NCBI GenBank assembly: GCA_030789695.1
Contig: CM061140.1
Location: forward strand, 81,716,422-81,780,421
DNA length: 64,000 nucleotides
Origin: Scilla litardierei
Taxonomy: Eukaryota > Streptophyta > Magnoliopsida > Asparagales > Asparagaceae
Direction: 5' to 3'
Positions 20,950 to 32,931 of the stretch are shown here, piece by piece (positions within the stretch are counted from its first letter, which is position 1; each line of letters begins with the position of its first letter). The position numbers were made by a program, and so were the translations under genes. The notes beneath the pieces are model-generated. The model saw only the letters and a program-made list of their open reading frames with translations. It was not told the origin of the DNA and ran no database searches.

Positions 20950-22808
20950 ATGAATAACTCTATTGATTGTGCTTTTTCTGAAGGTCAGTCCATATCACTA
21001 CCCCCAAATTTAATGGAGTAGATTATGCTTATTGGAAATCTAGGATGAAAATCTACATGATATCTGTTGATTATAATGTTTGGCACATTATCGAAAAAGG
21101 TTATAAGCTACCTGTTATTAAAATTGAAAATATTGATATGCTTAAACCTGAAGACAAGTGGGATGATAATGATTGGAAACTATATTATTTAAATGGAAAA
21201 GCTATGAATGCTCTTATATGCTCTCTTGATAAATCTAAATTTAATCGTATCTCACATTGTCAAACTACGCAGGAATATGGTATATACTGGAGGTGATGCA
21301 TGAGGGAACGTCACATGTGAAGGAGTTTAGACTTGCACTTCTGAGCACAGAGTACGAGAGCTTTTGCATGCTACCGTCAGAGTCCATATCAGAGATGTTT
21401 GCGAGGTTCACAACATTGTCTATAAGTCTAGCTCCCTCGGTAAGCCATACTCTAGCCTTGAGCAGGTAATGAAAATCTTAAGGGCGCTGCTAAGCTCGTT
21501 CAGGCCTAAAGCCACTGCCATCCAAAAAGCGAGATCTATCACAGATGAGAGTGGAGGACTTGGTAGGGAACTTAATGTCTCACGGGCTTGAGCTGCAGAA
21601 TATAGAAGCTAGAGAAAAACCAGAGGAGAAGGAAAAGGATCCAAAGCCACTAGCTCTTCAAGCTAGTGAAGATGACGATGAGGATGAGGAGATAGCGTTG
21701 ATGATCAGAGGCTTCAGAAGATACATCAAGACTCATCAAGGAAGAGCTGACATGCAACAAAGGTTTAATCGCACTAACCATTACAATCCTTCTAAAAATT
21801 TATATGAACAGACTGCTATTAATAAATTTAAATGTTTTAAATGTAAAAAAGCAGGGTCATTTATAAAGGATTGCCCACAAGACATAGATAATATTGCAGA
21901 GAAGAAAGGAAAAGCTGTGGTGCGAACGTGGGACATGGATAGCGAGGATGAGAATGAGGATTGAACACACTCTTCCCTCTGCATCATGGCAAAAGAAGAT
22001 CAGGTAAAATATGGTAGTAAAGCTGAACTTCTAATTATTTGCAAAAGCATGCAAGAGGAAATTGAAGAGCTTGAATCCACACTAGAAGATTATAGAAATT
22101 CCAACGATGAAATGCAACAATATACATGCAATATGATATTAGAAATTAAGAAACTAAAATGAAAAATTGTTGCAAGTGACTCTACTATTGCTTTGTTGGA
22201 AAAAGAGAACTCTAAGTTGCATGAAAAAGCTAATTGTCTTTCCTGCCCTTCTCTATTGAATGATATTAGATTGCTTAAGCTAGATGTAATTAAGCTTGAA
22301 ACTGAAAAAGACTGTGATTAAAGAGCTTAATGAAAAATTGTGCATGCTAAATCACGAGCTTAAAAGAAAAACGGTTGAATTTGAAAAGAATGAAGAAAAA
22401 AACAAGAAAGCTTTTATAAGTAAATGCACTTTGATTGTGAATGAAAATGTGTTATTGAAATCTAAAGTAACTAGTCTAGAATTATCATTAAGGAAGTTTT
22501 CAATTGGTAAACATTCATTGGATACTATACTTGGAAATCAATTATATGGCAATAATAGACGAGAACTTGGATTTCGTTTGGAAAATGTTGAAAAGCCAAA
22601 ATTTAAGAAAATTCACAATGTGCCTACAATTGTCAAAAATATGCGTGCAAAGTGCTTTACTTGTGATAGTGTTGGTCATACATCTTATAATTGCAAGTTT
22701 AGAAACACGAAAATAAAGTTTAAACAAGTGTGGGTTCCTAAATCTTTGGTGACTAACATGAGTGGACCTTGTTGGATTCCAAGGTCACACATAGCATCTA
22801 CCGTGTAG
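20950..22808 (+). pseudogene. SIRE-like copia gag, broken
   Basis: A copia gag in several frames. 21000-21300 gives FNGVDYAYWKSRMKIYMIS and KAMNALICSL (DUF4219/UBN2-type gag). 21257-21590 gives the block with EGTSHVKEFR and ESISEMFARFT. 21545-21964 gives an acidic segment and CFKCKKAGSFIKDC. 22296-22808 gives a Lys/Glu coiled coil, CFTCDSVGHTSYNC, and VWVPK near the end. In the first zinc knuckle the invariant His is Ser. The second is intact. At least four frameshifts or stops separate the pieces, including TGA at 21962-21964. Two zinc knuckles about 800 bp apart are consistent with the long gag of SIRE elements. Confidence 0.8.
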
Positions 22809-24097
22809 GTATGATGGAGATTTGGCGAGGAGCTTTGGATTGAACGTTTTCATTATTTAAGCTTCTTAGCCAACGACGACGCGAAGGTATATCTTTTTCC
22901 CTCTATGAAATTAATACATACCTTCATAAATTTTGCATGCTTGAACTATTTTTATTTGTGTGCTAGTTTGATTGATTCTAGTTTGCTTGAGTCATTATTT
23001 ATATAAAAAAAATTGAAAAAGACAAAAAGCAAAAAAATTGGGTACTTAATGCATATCTTTTCTCTGTGTATCATTCAAGTGGCATTATTGAATGTCATTC
23101 ATACCCTTGTAGAAATCATTGTATTATTGTTATAGCTACATGCGCATGTTAGAATTCCTAAGTAGCCATGACATGTTTAATGAATTGAATAACATGATTT
23201 CTGCACCTACACCTTCACTTCCACTTGTATTGAATATTGTTGCACAATTGGAGATCATGTTATGAAATGTTGGAAAGTGAATGTAGGCTGATAATAACTA
23301 ATAAATCTAAGGGATATGATGTGTATTTGCCATGGACAAAAATTAAGTACAAAATAATTGAATATGAAACAAGAATAATGAAAAAGAATGAATATTGCTC
23401 CGTATGTAAAATGGATACAATTCATGGCAAGTATACTACCCACGAGTATCCAACATATGATATATGGGTAACCTTTAGTGTTGGTGTATTTTACTTGTCA
23501 AGCAATGCCACCCCCACATCTAAGAGTCTTTATAGGCTATGTTTTTGGGGTGTGGTATCTTGAACTCATTTTAATGAGGTGTGGAAAATCAATCCTAGTG
23601 ATTTCATGTTTATTGGAAAATGTGGATTGGTTTTGGTTGATTTCTAAAGAGTTTCTCCCTTTGTGCTTCAATTATTTAATCATCACACTTACACGATGGT
23701 GTAGAAGTCTACATTACTCTTTTCAATGAATTGAAAGTGCTTAATCTAAGAAAAATGATATGCAAGTGTTAGTTGTGATTTATAATACTTTATTTTTGCA
23801 TGTGACATGAACTAGACTTCATGTATACACTTTTGATGATAACAAAAGGGGGAGAAAATAATGAAGATTTGGTGCATTAATTGATATGTGAATATGTGAA
23901 TATATGTTCAGGGGGAGCATGAAAATGGGGGGAGCTTGCCATGCTAGTATGTATCACATCATTGTTATACTTTTGCATGCTTGTATGCTTGAACATCATT
24001 GTCACAAGTGTTTGCATACATCCTCCATCACACTTCACACACACATATCTAACTGCTCAAATCTTGTATTGGTTTGTCATCATCAAAAGGGGTAGAT
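22809..24097 (+). other. 3' non-coding region of E with several polypurine tracts
   Basis: No convincing protein. Purine runs of SIRE type occur at 23846-23856 (AAAAGGGGGAGA), 23909-23935 (two GGGGGGAGC-like runs) and 24085-24097 (AAAAGGGGTAGAT), the last one abutting the 3' LTR. Short ORFs here (23237-23563, 23478-23729) look random. Confidence 0.6.
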
Positions 24098-25943
24098 TGT
24101 TGGTTGCAACGATGTAGGACTTCTAGTTTGATGACGACAAACACGTGTGAACTATTTAACGTGAGTGTTAAGTGCTTTTTAGGATGGCTAGTTCGTAATT
24201 CTTCGAAGAGATGACTAAGTTAATTGATGGAGAACGTGCTATTCACATAGCAATTGTGACTTGGTCAAAGATGGGAGAGAGATGAGGAGAGATCAATTCA
24301 AATCTCCTTTGGGTTGATTCATATCAATTTGTGATGAAATCAAATCTCAATTCAAATCAATATCAATACATATCCTATTCAATTATTTGGTCCAATCTCA
24401 TAGCCAAATTCAAACCTACTACTTCTCCTAATCCTACTTGAACTCCAAAGTGATCTTTCAATCAAACCAAAAGAGATCTTTGATTGGCTAACAAATCCCA
24501 AGATTGAGGGGATTTATCTCCATGCCGACTTCACCCTAGCGCTTCTTCCTCATGCCGTAACCAAGACCTAGGGCTACATATATATAAACCATTCAAGAAG
24601 AAAGAAAAGAAGGGCGGCATACACCAACAAAAAAGCGGCCATAAATTATTCTCCAAGAGCAAAGGGCGCACACAAAGGGGCCAACTCAAAGAGCACTTCA
24701 TTTGGGCTTCGCCATCATCAGGGGTTTTGCCATCTATCTTGACGACCCAGCTGCCATTGACGACGCCGACTACTCCAAAGCTGTCGTCTTCTTCAAACTC
24801 GTCGCCGAGCTCCTCAACGTCAAAGCAGCGGTGTTCCATCATCCTTAAGTCACCGACCTATGCCAACGAAGCCACTTCTGTTCATTTTCCTTGCAACTGA
24901 GTTGTTCATCCTTGCCAGCGACAACCTCGACTCCAATCGCTGATCATCTTCAAGCCCGTCGACCACTTCGAAGCTGCTGCCAAAAATTTCCACCCTCGTC
25001 ATCGTTCGAAACCTACAAGTCAGCATGCCCTCCAGTTGTAGTCGAGGTATGAACCTCTCCTCGCTGCCACCAACGATGAGCTCTCTTCTCCGTTCTCTTC
25101 ATCACGCCGGAGTTGAGTTGCCACCGGATTCAAACCGTCGCCATCGGACTAGAGTTGCAGCCGTTGGATTTTTGCTTTCATCGTCGAAGAAGGGCCATCG
25201 GAATCAGAGTCGAGGAGCCGTCGTCGAAGGGGAGCTATCAGAGATGTCGTTCCCCCATGCAAACTCGAGTTGGGGCTGTGCATGAAATAAGCTGACGTGG
25301 AGAAGTTAAGAAGCTGATGTGCGCACATACCGACTTATATTTGGTTTGAACTGGATTTGCTATACACACAGAGTAGATAGCTACTCGACTTCTAGGAGCT
25401 GCAGATCGAGATCCAGAAGTCAGATGGAGACATTGTTTGCGTCAGACTGAAGCTGACAACGTGCTGATTGACAAAGACGACTACACAAACACAAACTGAG
25501 CATTTCTTTACTCTTTACTCTTTATATTCGTGTATTAGTGTTTGATCTCTGTAGGGGAAACTTTACTACTTTTACTTGTGACTATTTGGGATCTTGTCTA
25601 GTGGTGGTCTAGACAAGAGGAACTTGACGGGTGTCGTCAAGTGAGAACATATATTAGTATTCATAGTGTTGAACACGGTGAGTAGGGTACTGAGCTTGGT
25701 GAGTGTAGAGACATTGGTTCTCTAGCTATTACGGTTGTGCATGTACACTATTAATATAATACTTGCTTTTGAGGGTTGGAAGTAGGTCGTGGTGATCGAC
25801 CGAACCAGGATAAATCTGATGTGCATTTATGATTGCATATTAGTTACTTTGCCTGTGTTTATAACTGCGTGTGATTTCTCGTGAGTTACAAGAGAATTTT
25901 TTATTAGTCTATTCACCCCCTAGGCTTAGATACAGATCCAACA
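24098..25943 (+). repeat. 3' LTR of E (1846 bp)
   Basis: Starts TGTTGGTTGCAACG, ends ACAGATCCAACA. The left 1.1 kb has no partner in the truncated 5' LTR but matches, in reverse, the ends of solo LTR J (42144-48822). Open frames such as 24531-24842 (minus) and 25025-25285 are not supported as genes. Confidence 0.88.
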
Positions 25944-27519
25944 CTGGGCCTGCTGCCTCCATTTGGGCCTGCTCATCGCTGACGGGGGCTCTCTGGGTGT
26001 GGCGAACTCTTGCGCTGGCCCAGGGCGATCGTAAGGTCGAAAGCCTCCTAGGTCGAGCCCCTGGTTGCCCTGTTGGTCGTGCCCTCTAGGGCAGTCTTCC
26101 TGCCTTGATCGACCATTAGGGCACCACTCGTTGCAGGATGTTCCACCTGGAGCAGCCACCTTCTTCACTCTCAGGGCATCTTCGCTTAGCATGAACCTCT
26201 CCGCCCAGGCGAAGAGTGCATCCAGATCGGCGGGTGGATCTTGGAGGAGCAACTTATGCAAGCTCCGATTGGTCAGCCCCTTTTTGAAGGCTGCCATGGC
26301 AAGCTCATCTTCGCAGCTTGTCATGCTAAGCCTTTCTTCCTGGAAACGATGCAAGAACTTTCTGATCGTTTCCTCCTCTTTCTGGACTGTCAAGAACAGA
26401 TAGTCCACTGGTTTCTTCCTTCTGTGTCCCCCCTGAACTGCTGGCAGAACTTGTGGGATAGGTCGTCGAAGAGTTCGACGGAGCGGGTGGTTAGGCCGTT
26501 GTACCACTCTAGTGCCAACTTCTTCAGATTCATCTGGAAGCCTCGACATATGAGCGAATCATCCGCGCCTTGAATCTCCATGGCCCCTCGGTACCAATGT
26601 ACATGCTCGAGGGGATCACCCGTACCATCATATGTTTGAGCTGAGGAAACTCATAATCTATGAGGTATCGGGGTCGTGATCGCTCGTCTAGCCAGGGGTT
26701 AGCTACTACTGGATAAGTCGGTCGTGCAGGCGACCTGAGAGGGCATGCAGGCAATCTCCAGGGGCTGATACGGTCGTCGCCTCTGCCCCCTTCATTACTG
26801 GAGTTGCCAGATGAGCCACCTCAGTGCTCAGCGGTGTCCATTCCCTGCCTTGGAGGAGTCCTGCTTCGGTCGCAGCCTCATCGTCGATGATCATCATGCC
26901 TGGAAAATGGGTGAGCCAACCTCTGGGTGCCCCCTCCAAGCGGCAAGATATCCACCATCGGCAGGCTATGAGTGTGCCATCGATTTGGATGTAATGCCTC
27001 TGGGATCCTACGGCTCTCCTCCTGGAGCCTCTCCCGTGCGACGATGATGAATCGCAGCTGTCAACGCGTGATTTCTTCATCGACCCGTATTTATTCAGCG
27101 GCGGCCTCTGCTTCATCATCAAGCTGCCTGGGTTGGACATCAGCTTCTTCTTTGAGTCGATTCTAATGAGCGACATCCATCTCTGCATCGAGAAGTCTCT
27201 AATGGGCTGCTATCTCTTCATTGAGCCCCCTCAGCTGGGTGGCTGCTGCTTCTTCGATCTGGGGGTGAAGGTTGCGCCTCACATTCAGGGGTGTATGGGG
27301 GACGGAGGATGTCCCAGCTCCATCCGTGCCGCCAATCATTCATCATCTTCGTAAAGGCTTTAAAGCCTTGGTGAACAGCACTGGCTTAGGCGTGAATGGC
27401 CTCCACCGTCCCCTCAGGGGTACATCTGCCTGGGAAGTCCCTCCGAGAGGACGTCGCTTGTCCTCCATGGGCTATTTGCCCCTGCTAGGACTGGGATCGT
27501 TCGGTATGGGGTTTGACAT
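25944..27519 (-). pseudogene. Tat-like gag of element C, broken
   Basis: The ATG at 27519 starts MSNPIPNDPSPSRGK and hits a TAG after 15 codons, where related proteins have Gln (CAG to TAG). Further pieces in other frames contain the Retrotrans_gag core: GTEGPWRFKARMI is out of frame, while MEIQGADDSLICRGFQMNL with ALEWYNGL (26390-26581) is in frame, then EEETIRKFLHRFQEERL and FKKGLTNRSLHKLLLQDPP (25926-26549). It ends before the zinc knuckle (QCWICI) where element E begins. A capsid-type role is known for the family; this copy is dead. Confidence 0.8.
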
Positions 27520-27536
27520 GGGTGTGACCCAAAGTT

Positions 27537-27554
27537 CCCACAGACGGTGCCAAA
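27537..27554 (-). other. Primer-binding site of element C
   Basis: On the minus strand TTTGGCACCGTCTGTGGG follows the LTR end directly. This TTTGG(C/T)(A/G)CCGTCTGTGGG block is usual at the primer site of Tat-type gypsy elements. I am not certain which tRNA it pairs with. Confidence 0.7.
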
Positions 27555-28577
27555 TGTTGCGGGGTAAAATCCGCTAACAATGAATTTGTATTGATGTGGG
27601 GAACCAAGGACACGATGGTTACAAGTTTAGGGGAGATGATGAGACAACAGAGATCTCGAGGTCACCCGTCAGACGGAGTAGGTCGCCTACTGGATGGGTG
27701 GGTCGCTCGTCCGTTGGTGAAGGATGCCGCAGGTAGCGCACTCGCTGGAAGCTAGGGAGAACTTCCTACAATAAGAGCAACTCGTTAGAAAGGCCGGGCC
27801 AGCTTTCAGCCCGCAGCCCCTCCGATACCTAAGTCAGTAGATGATTAAAGAAAAGATGTCAGACACGAAGGGAGATCTTAGAGGCAGATCGAAGCTTGCG
27901 TGGCGGACTAGTATGGAAGGCACGAATATGAGGAGGATATTCGACCTTGGATATAAGTAGAAATGTTTGGAGGTTCTTAGAGGTGAATCAACTAACCAAC
28001 CAACCCCTTTCTCGCTGGGAGGTAAAGGGGTATTTATAGGCTGCTAGAGTCGGTTGCTTTTGCAGAGCTGGCAGTGCCAAGATGTCAGAGATCCGACTGT
28101 TGGCGTCAAGGCCGAACGTATCAGGCGTTCTTTTGTCAGGTGGTCAGAGCCGTAAATGTCAGGTGGCACTTTTGTCAGGCTGTCTGGCGGTGAAACGGCT
28201 AGGCGTGCTTTTGACAGGTGGTCAGGCAGTCGGTCGGCAAAACGACCAGGTGCACTTTTGTCAGATTTGTCTGTAGTGAAACTAGTAGTGGCGTGTCGTC
28301 TTCCTCCGTGGGCAAACTGGTAGGTGAGCGGCGTCTGGTCGAGCTTTCTGTGGGGCGAGCTACTCTGGGCGAGCTAGCATAGACTTATGCGATCTGCTGG
28401 AGCACTCTTCTGATTCTAATGGCGAGCTTGTTGTTCCGCTTGGTGAGCTTCCTTGAACCTCAGCGAGATTCTCCATGATTCGGTGAACTAGGCTTCATTG
28501 TGGAGATTCGGTGTACCAAGACTCGGGCTTTGAACCAGCGGGCTTAGATCGACCGGGCCGATCTTGAGGTCGTAACA
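27555..28577 (-). repeat. Right (5') LTR of element C (1023 bp)
   Basis: In plus orientation it starts TGTTGCGGGG and ends GGTCGTAACA; both termini fit TG...CA. It matches 15514-15581 and 17411-17987. It carries the TGTCAGGCGG and GGCGAGCT repeat clusters. GGTATTTATAGG at 28029-28040 is a TATA-like site; its reverse on the coding strand, CCTATAAATACC, fits leftward transcription. Confidence 0.85.
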
Positions 28578-29368
28578 ACTATATTGTTACTTCATATTAT
28601 GGTATGTATGTTTTATAATTTTTCTGGATTTTTTCGAATTTTTACATAATTATTTTAGCCAACTAACACAAGTCTCTGGTCGACTAAATTCTGTACACCC
28701 AGATCATGCAGGTATAAATATATTATTCCTTTTCCTAATCACCAAAATTCAAAATCTTTATCTCCATTCGGTTTTTGAAACATAAGAAGACAACAACTTT
28801 TCAAATTTCCCTCTTAATGGAATATAAGGACAAAGTACTCTTAAAAGTAATGTCAACATCACTTGCACATACTTACACACCTTACAAAAAGGACCAAGTA
28901 CTTTGTCCTTTAAATAAAGACTAGTCACTTTTTCTTTACATACAAGTACATAAAGTAATATGATAGTAAAGGGCTTTTGACCAAAATTAATTAATAAAGA
29001 TATTAACTAGTCACGCGTCTTTCCCAAGCCATTCAAAACCAAACACCGACTAGTTGACTAATCCCGAGGGCTAGTTGACTAATCACTGTAAATTTTCTGA
29101 AGAACAGCCGGTTTTGACCGTTCTTTTGTGCAAATTTCAATCTATTTTTCTTTTCCAATCAGTTAGGAAAATTATAGGGAGTAATTGTATAGTTTTAATT
29201 TGGTTTTGAGTGTTCAAAATTCAAATTTTCCACTCAAAATCCTTATTTAAACACCATGAATCCTCTCTTTTTTCACCATGAGAAGACCAAAATCACAATA
29301 CTCCGAAAAATCTTCCATTTTCATATAGATCCCCCAAATACTCCATTGGTTATCTTCATTATTCCCTC

Positions 29369-30419
29369 ATGGCATCCTCCTCCAACTTTAGTCAACAATG
29401 TCGCCCAAATTCGGCCGGAACTTTAGAAAATGCGTCCTTCTTCCCGGAACGCACCATCAAGTTCAACGTACACATCATCATGAATTACAACCTTCATCAT
29501 CTTATCCACACCGTTTCCCTCTTCCATCTTTGGTATAAGGACATTCCTTATTACCCCATTCTCGTCAAGCAATTTTATGCCAACATGGTCGTGATAGAGA
29601 ATGGTGACCTCATTTATATTGATACTAAGGTCAAAGGTATCGACATCCATCTTTTATTTGATACTCTTGCCCAAAGTCTCAACTTGCCACGATTTTCTCA
29701 ACAACATTTTGGCTTTCAAATGAACGATAGCAATATCCTTGATCTTTTGAGTTCCAATTTTCAGATTGGAATGACCGCAACGGATTTGAAACCCCTCCCC
29801 GTCTTCTCCTCAAGATCATCACCTACAACCTGATTCCCAAAGTCGGTTCCCTCAACTATGTCAATGAGACTCGTAGTCGGGTTCTTTATGCTATTATGGG
29901 AGGACTCCAAGTAGATTGGCCTAGTACCATCATGTTTGTTATGATCAACACCATTTCCAATCACATCTTCCTTCCATGCACCATCACCCGCAATTTATGC
30001 CATTTTGATGTTCCACTTGACAATGAGGTTTCTGTTTTTAATCCACAATGCTATGATCACTCCGTTGTCAATCGAATGGAATTACCCCTCCTCCTCCTCC
30101 TCCTCCTCAAGTTGAAGAAGACAAAGAAGAACAAGACCAACAATCTGCTACACGTCCTTCCTGTCGTTGCAAAGTCACCATCAATCCCTATGCTCATCCT
30201 CCACCCTCACGTCCTACGATTCAAGACCAAATTGATCATCTTCCAGATGATATGAATTCTGGTTTTGCTGTTATCCAAACTCATCTTAGTGGTTTTGAAA
30301 GCCGTTTTGATCGCATGAACACTTTGATGGAAAATATGCAAGAGACTCAAGCAAAGATTTTAAGTACTCTTGAACAATGGGCTCTCTACACTCCATCCAG
30401 TTCACGCTACCTACCTTAA
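29369..30419 (+). pseudogene. 'Putative plant transposon protein' ORF (PF20167-like), frameshifted
   Basis: MASSSNFSQQCRPNS is followed by FFPERTIKFNV, a segment with YPILVKQFYANM and ENGDLIYIDTKVKGIDIHL, then (after a frameshift near 29810) VLYAIMGGLQVDW and IFLPCTITRNLCHFDVP. The order and spacing fit the plant domain called 'putative plant transposon protein'. A second shift near 30100-30240 leads to a C-terminal coiled-coil-like tail (HLSGFESRFDRMNTLMENMQ) ending with TAA at 30417-30419. Function unknown. Its place between where pol would be and the 3' LTR is where SIRE-type elements carry their extra ORF. Domain number given from memory. Confidence 0.65.
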
Positions 30420-31022
30420 CCTCTGTCTGACTTTTAAGTGCAAATCTGCAACTTTCGGCTCCTAGTCGACCAGACCAATCTGTTGGTCGACTAACTGTAT
30501 CTGGGACTAGTTTTTAGTATGTTTAAGTATGTTTTCTTTGATGTTTTTGCTTTCCGGTTGTAATCTTTGCTTTCTGTGTCTGTGTACCTTTCTGCTTCAT
30601 GCATGTAGTATGCAATCTTTGCTTAATGAATGTAGTATGTGTTTTTGTAATTAAAACCCGGTTTCTGCAAATTTTGTACTTTTAGTCGACCAGTGCCTCT
30701 GGTTAGTCAACTAATCCTGAACAGTACCCCATTTTGTTAATTTGACATAGGGAGAAATACATGCGAAATTTATGCAAAAATATGCATACATATTTACATC
30801 ACTTTTCAGGAATTTAATGAACTTAATACGCATACATATACTATGAATAATACCAAGTATTCTTGTGATTATTAATAATTCTCATCAGTGTTCACGGACA
30901 CTTCATCAATCTCATTTATAAATAAGACTTAACACTTCCTATATATAAGCCATATATTTAGGGGGAGTAATAACATCTTTTTATAAATTTCTCATATTAT
31001 ATTCATTGTTTCTAAAATCATC

Positions 31023-31036
31023 AAAAGGGGGCAGAA
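31023..31036 (+). other. Polypurine tract of G
   Basis: AAAAGGGGGCAGAA immediately before the LTR start TGTTGAAAATTC. It is preceded by CATC, as in other SIRE-like elements. Confidence 0.8.
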
Positions 31037-32365
31037 TGTTGAAAATTCACAACACCTATGGTTTTGATGATACAAATATATTATCTATGTGTACTTAGTT
31101 TATATGTGCAGATTTTATAGCTCAAATACTGCACATTCAAATAAGACAATCATCAAGTATACAAGTTGTAAGAAGCATCCACTACAAGACGAAGCATATC
31201 CATGATATTTTGTATCTTATAAAAGGAGATGTAATCTTCATTTTTTTCTCTTGTATATACCTAGAATGTAAAAGCCTTGATGATGATCTTTCTTAGTCGT
31301 GTAGGCTTCGTCTTCAAAAAAATCAAGTCACAGACCAAATCAGTCGACCAGTCCCTCCTGCTAGTCGACCAGTTTAAATATTAAAAAATTCTGAAAATTC
31401 TGAAATTTTGTCAGTTTTATTTTAAGTCATTAGGATCACGTTCCTACAAATTCCTTAGTTTCGGATTTTCTAGTCGACTTATAGGTTATGTTAGTCTACT
31501 AGTCATTTTTAATTAGTTATTTTAATTGTTATATCATCTAAATATTATGGTCAACCAATAAAAGTTAGAATTGCCACAAAGGGCTAGTTCCTGATAGTTT
31601 ATAGCCATTTATATTAGTTATTGACTGTATTCGTTATTTTCTGAATAGACATCTCAACAGTCAAATTCCAAGTTAGCAGTCAAATTAATCGACCAGTTCC
31701 TCATGTTAGTCGACTAATTTGAACAAAACTTTCTTAGAATTTTTTGAAAATTTAGACAATTGTTAAACGTTCAAAAACTAACTCTTTGGCCTATAAATAG
31801 ACCCCCAGACCCCTATTTAAAAATTACGAAAATTCACTCACTCACTCTTTTCTTAAGTTTACTTTCTCTCTAGAATGTGTATGATTTTCAGATTTTCAGA
31901 GGGGAATTGCCCCTTTATAAAGTCCAATTTCCAAGAGTGTTCAACACAATTCATATCAAGAACCTTGGAGATTTCATCACCAACCTTGTATTATAATTCT
32001 TACATTATCAAGGCTATATGTAATATTGTGTCATACTCTTTCTTTACTTTATTTGGTGAATCTCTGGTTGAAGAGATACTACAAGTTTGCAGCACGGGAA
32101 GTGTTGGCATATTTGTATGTTGATTGCTTGCAGTGAGCAAGTGGTATAGTGGATTGAAAACTCTACGGGGTAGAGAACTGGATGTATGATCACGAGGATC
32201 CGAACCAGGATAAATCTCTGTGTTTGTTTTTGCTATTATCTGAATTGTGTTCGTTTATTTCCGCACTCTTATTGCAATTTTTTACTTACTTTTAATTTTG
32301 CAAGTTCGTCGTGATATACACTATTCACCCCCTCTAGTGTATTTGGTGTACCAGGAGATCCAACT
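31037..32365 (+). repeat. 3' LTR of G
   Basis: Starts TGTTGAAAATTCAC. It has a TATA-like GCCTATAAATAGACC at 31790-31804 and ends with the SIRE-like CTATTCACCCCCTCTAGTG and GGAGATCCAACT, with the final CA apparently mutated to CT. About 1329 bp. The end is accurate to a few bases. Confidence 0.72.
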
Positions 32366-32439
32366 TAGATGAAAGAAGTGTACTAGCTACCTAATATGGG
32401 TTAAGAGATGTGGATATTTAATCCAGGTCAATTGTGTGG

Positions 32440-32931
32440 TGTTGGGGCTAGATCTAAGTTATTCTATGAAAACCATAGCTAATAATCTAGTTTTATCATG
32501 TCAAATCAATGAGAAATAAACTGAAACTTAATGCTAAAGCGTACCACAATCCATAGCGCTTAGATCTGTAGATTTGCGCGGTTGGCCTTCCAGACTACAC
32601 GAATCTCTAAGAGAAATCCTTTAGCTTTTCTCCGGATCTAATCTATCAATGTGATGTAGAAAAGACAGCTCTTCATTCGTGTGATCTGGGGACCATGACT
32701 GCTATATTTATAGGCAAAGAGTCATAATGCCCTTAGGTTTTCTGATTTAGCCATCATTAAAACAGAAAGCCACAAATCTCTACACATTAAAGGACCACAT
32801 TTTAACCGATACATTAAAGCACATTTAACCAAATAAATTATTAGATCACTTTAATGGCTTAACATAATATGACAGCCTGCATCTTATAATTATTTTACGT
32901 ATAAGCCCAAAGTTGGATTAATGATCCAACA
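32440..32931 (-). repeat. 3' LTR of H
   Basis: 492 bp, followed on the plus strand by ATCTCCCGCTTGGACC, i.e. the polypurine tract GCGGGAGAT on the coding strand, which sets the orientation. Clearly similar to 38459-38952. Confidence 0.85.

Larger units (their letters stand above)
20168..25943 (+). mobile_element. SIRE-like copia element 'E', pol-less, 5' truncated
   Basis: Truncated 5' LTR (20168-20907), initiator-Met primer site, broken gag with two zinc knuckles, about 1.3 kb of 3' non-coding DNA, polypurine tract and full 3' LTR (24098-25943). Protease, integrase, RT and RNase H are absent: gag ends at about 22808 and the 3' region begins straight after. It is inserted in element C, whose gag resumes at 25944. 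Because the 5' end is deleted, no target duplication can be read. Confidence 0.85.
15514..28577 (-). mobile_element. Tat-like Ty3/gypsy element 'C', heavily interrupted
   Basis: Read right to left: 5' LTR 28577-27555, primer site, gag 27519-25944, nested copia E (25943-20168), antisense PF04195-type ORF (18427-20167 on the plus strand), and 3' LTR 17987-15514 containing solo LTR D. Pol is absent. It may have been lost in the deletion that also trimmed the 5' LTR of E. The far end of the left LTR is missing where it meets LTR A at 15513. The right flank is ACTAT (28578-28582), with no partner visible. Confidence 0.75.
28676..31740. repeat. TAGTCGACCAG / TAGTCGACTAAT paired motifs in G
   Basis: About a dozen copies. 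Many come as twins with a spacer of about 9-11 bp: 30463-30497, 30684-30717, 31342-31373 and 31686-31722. Spacers resemble each other (CCCTCCTGC, TCCTCATGT, GCCTCTGGT). Copies near 28676 and 29047-29075 lie before the ORF, and others lie after it and in the LTR. Confidence 0.8.
28578..32365 (+). mobile_element. SIRE-like copia element 'G', 3' part
   Basis: Contains a plant-transposon-protein ORF, a polypurine tract at 31023-31036 and a 1329-bp 3' LTR. The left part was displaced when element C inserted (C ends at 28577) and should lie left of 15514, or be lost. Palindromes of TAGTCGAC type occur through both internal region and LTR. The region 28578-29368 and 30420-31022 has no other gene. 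Confidence 0.7.
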
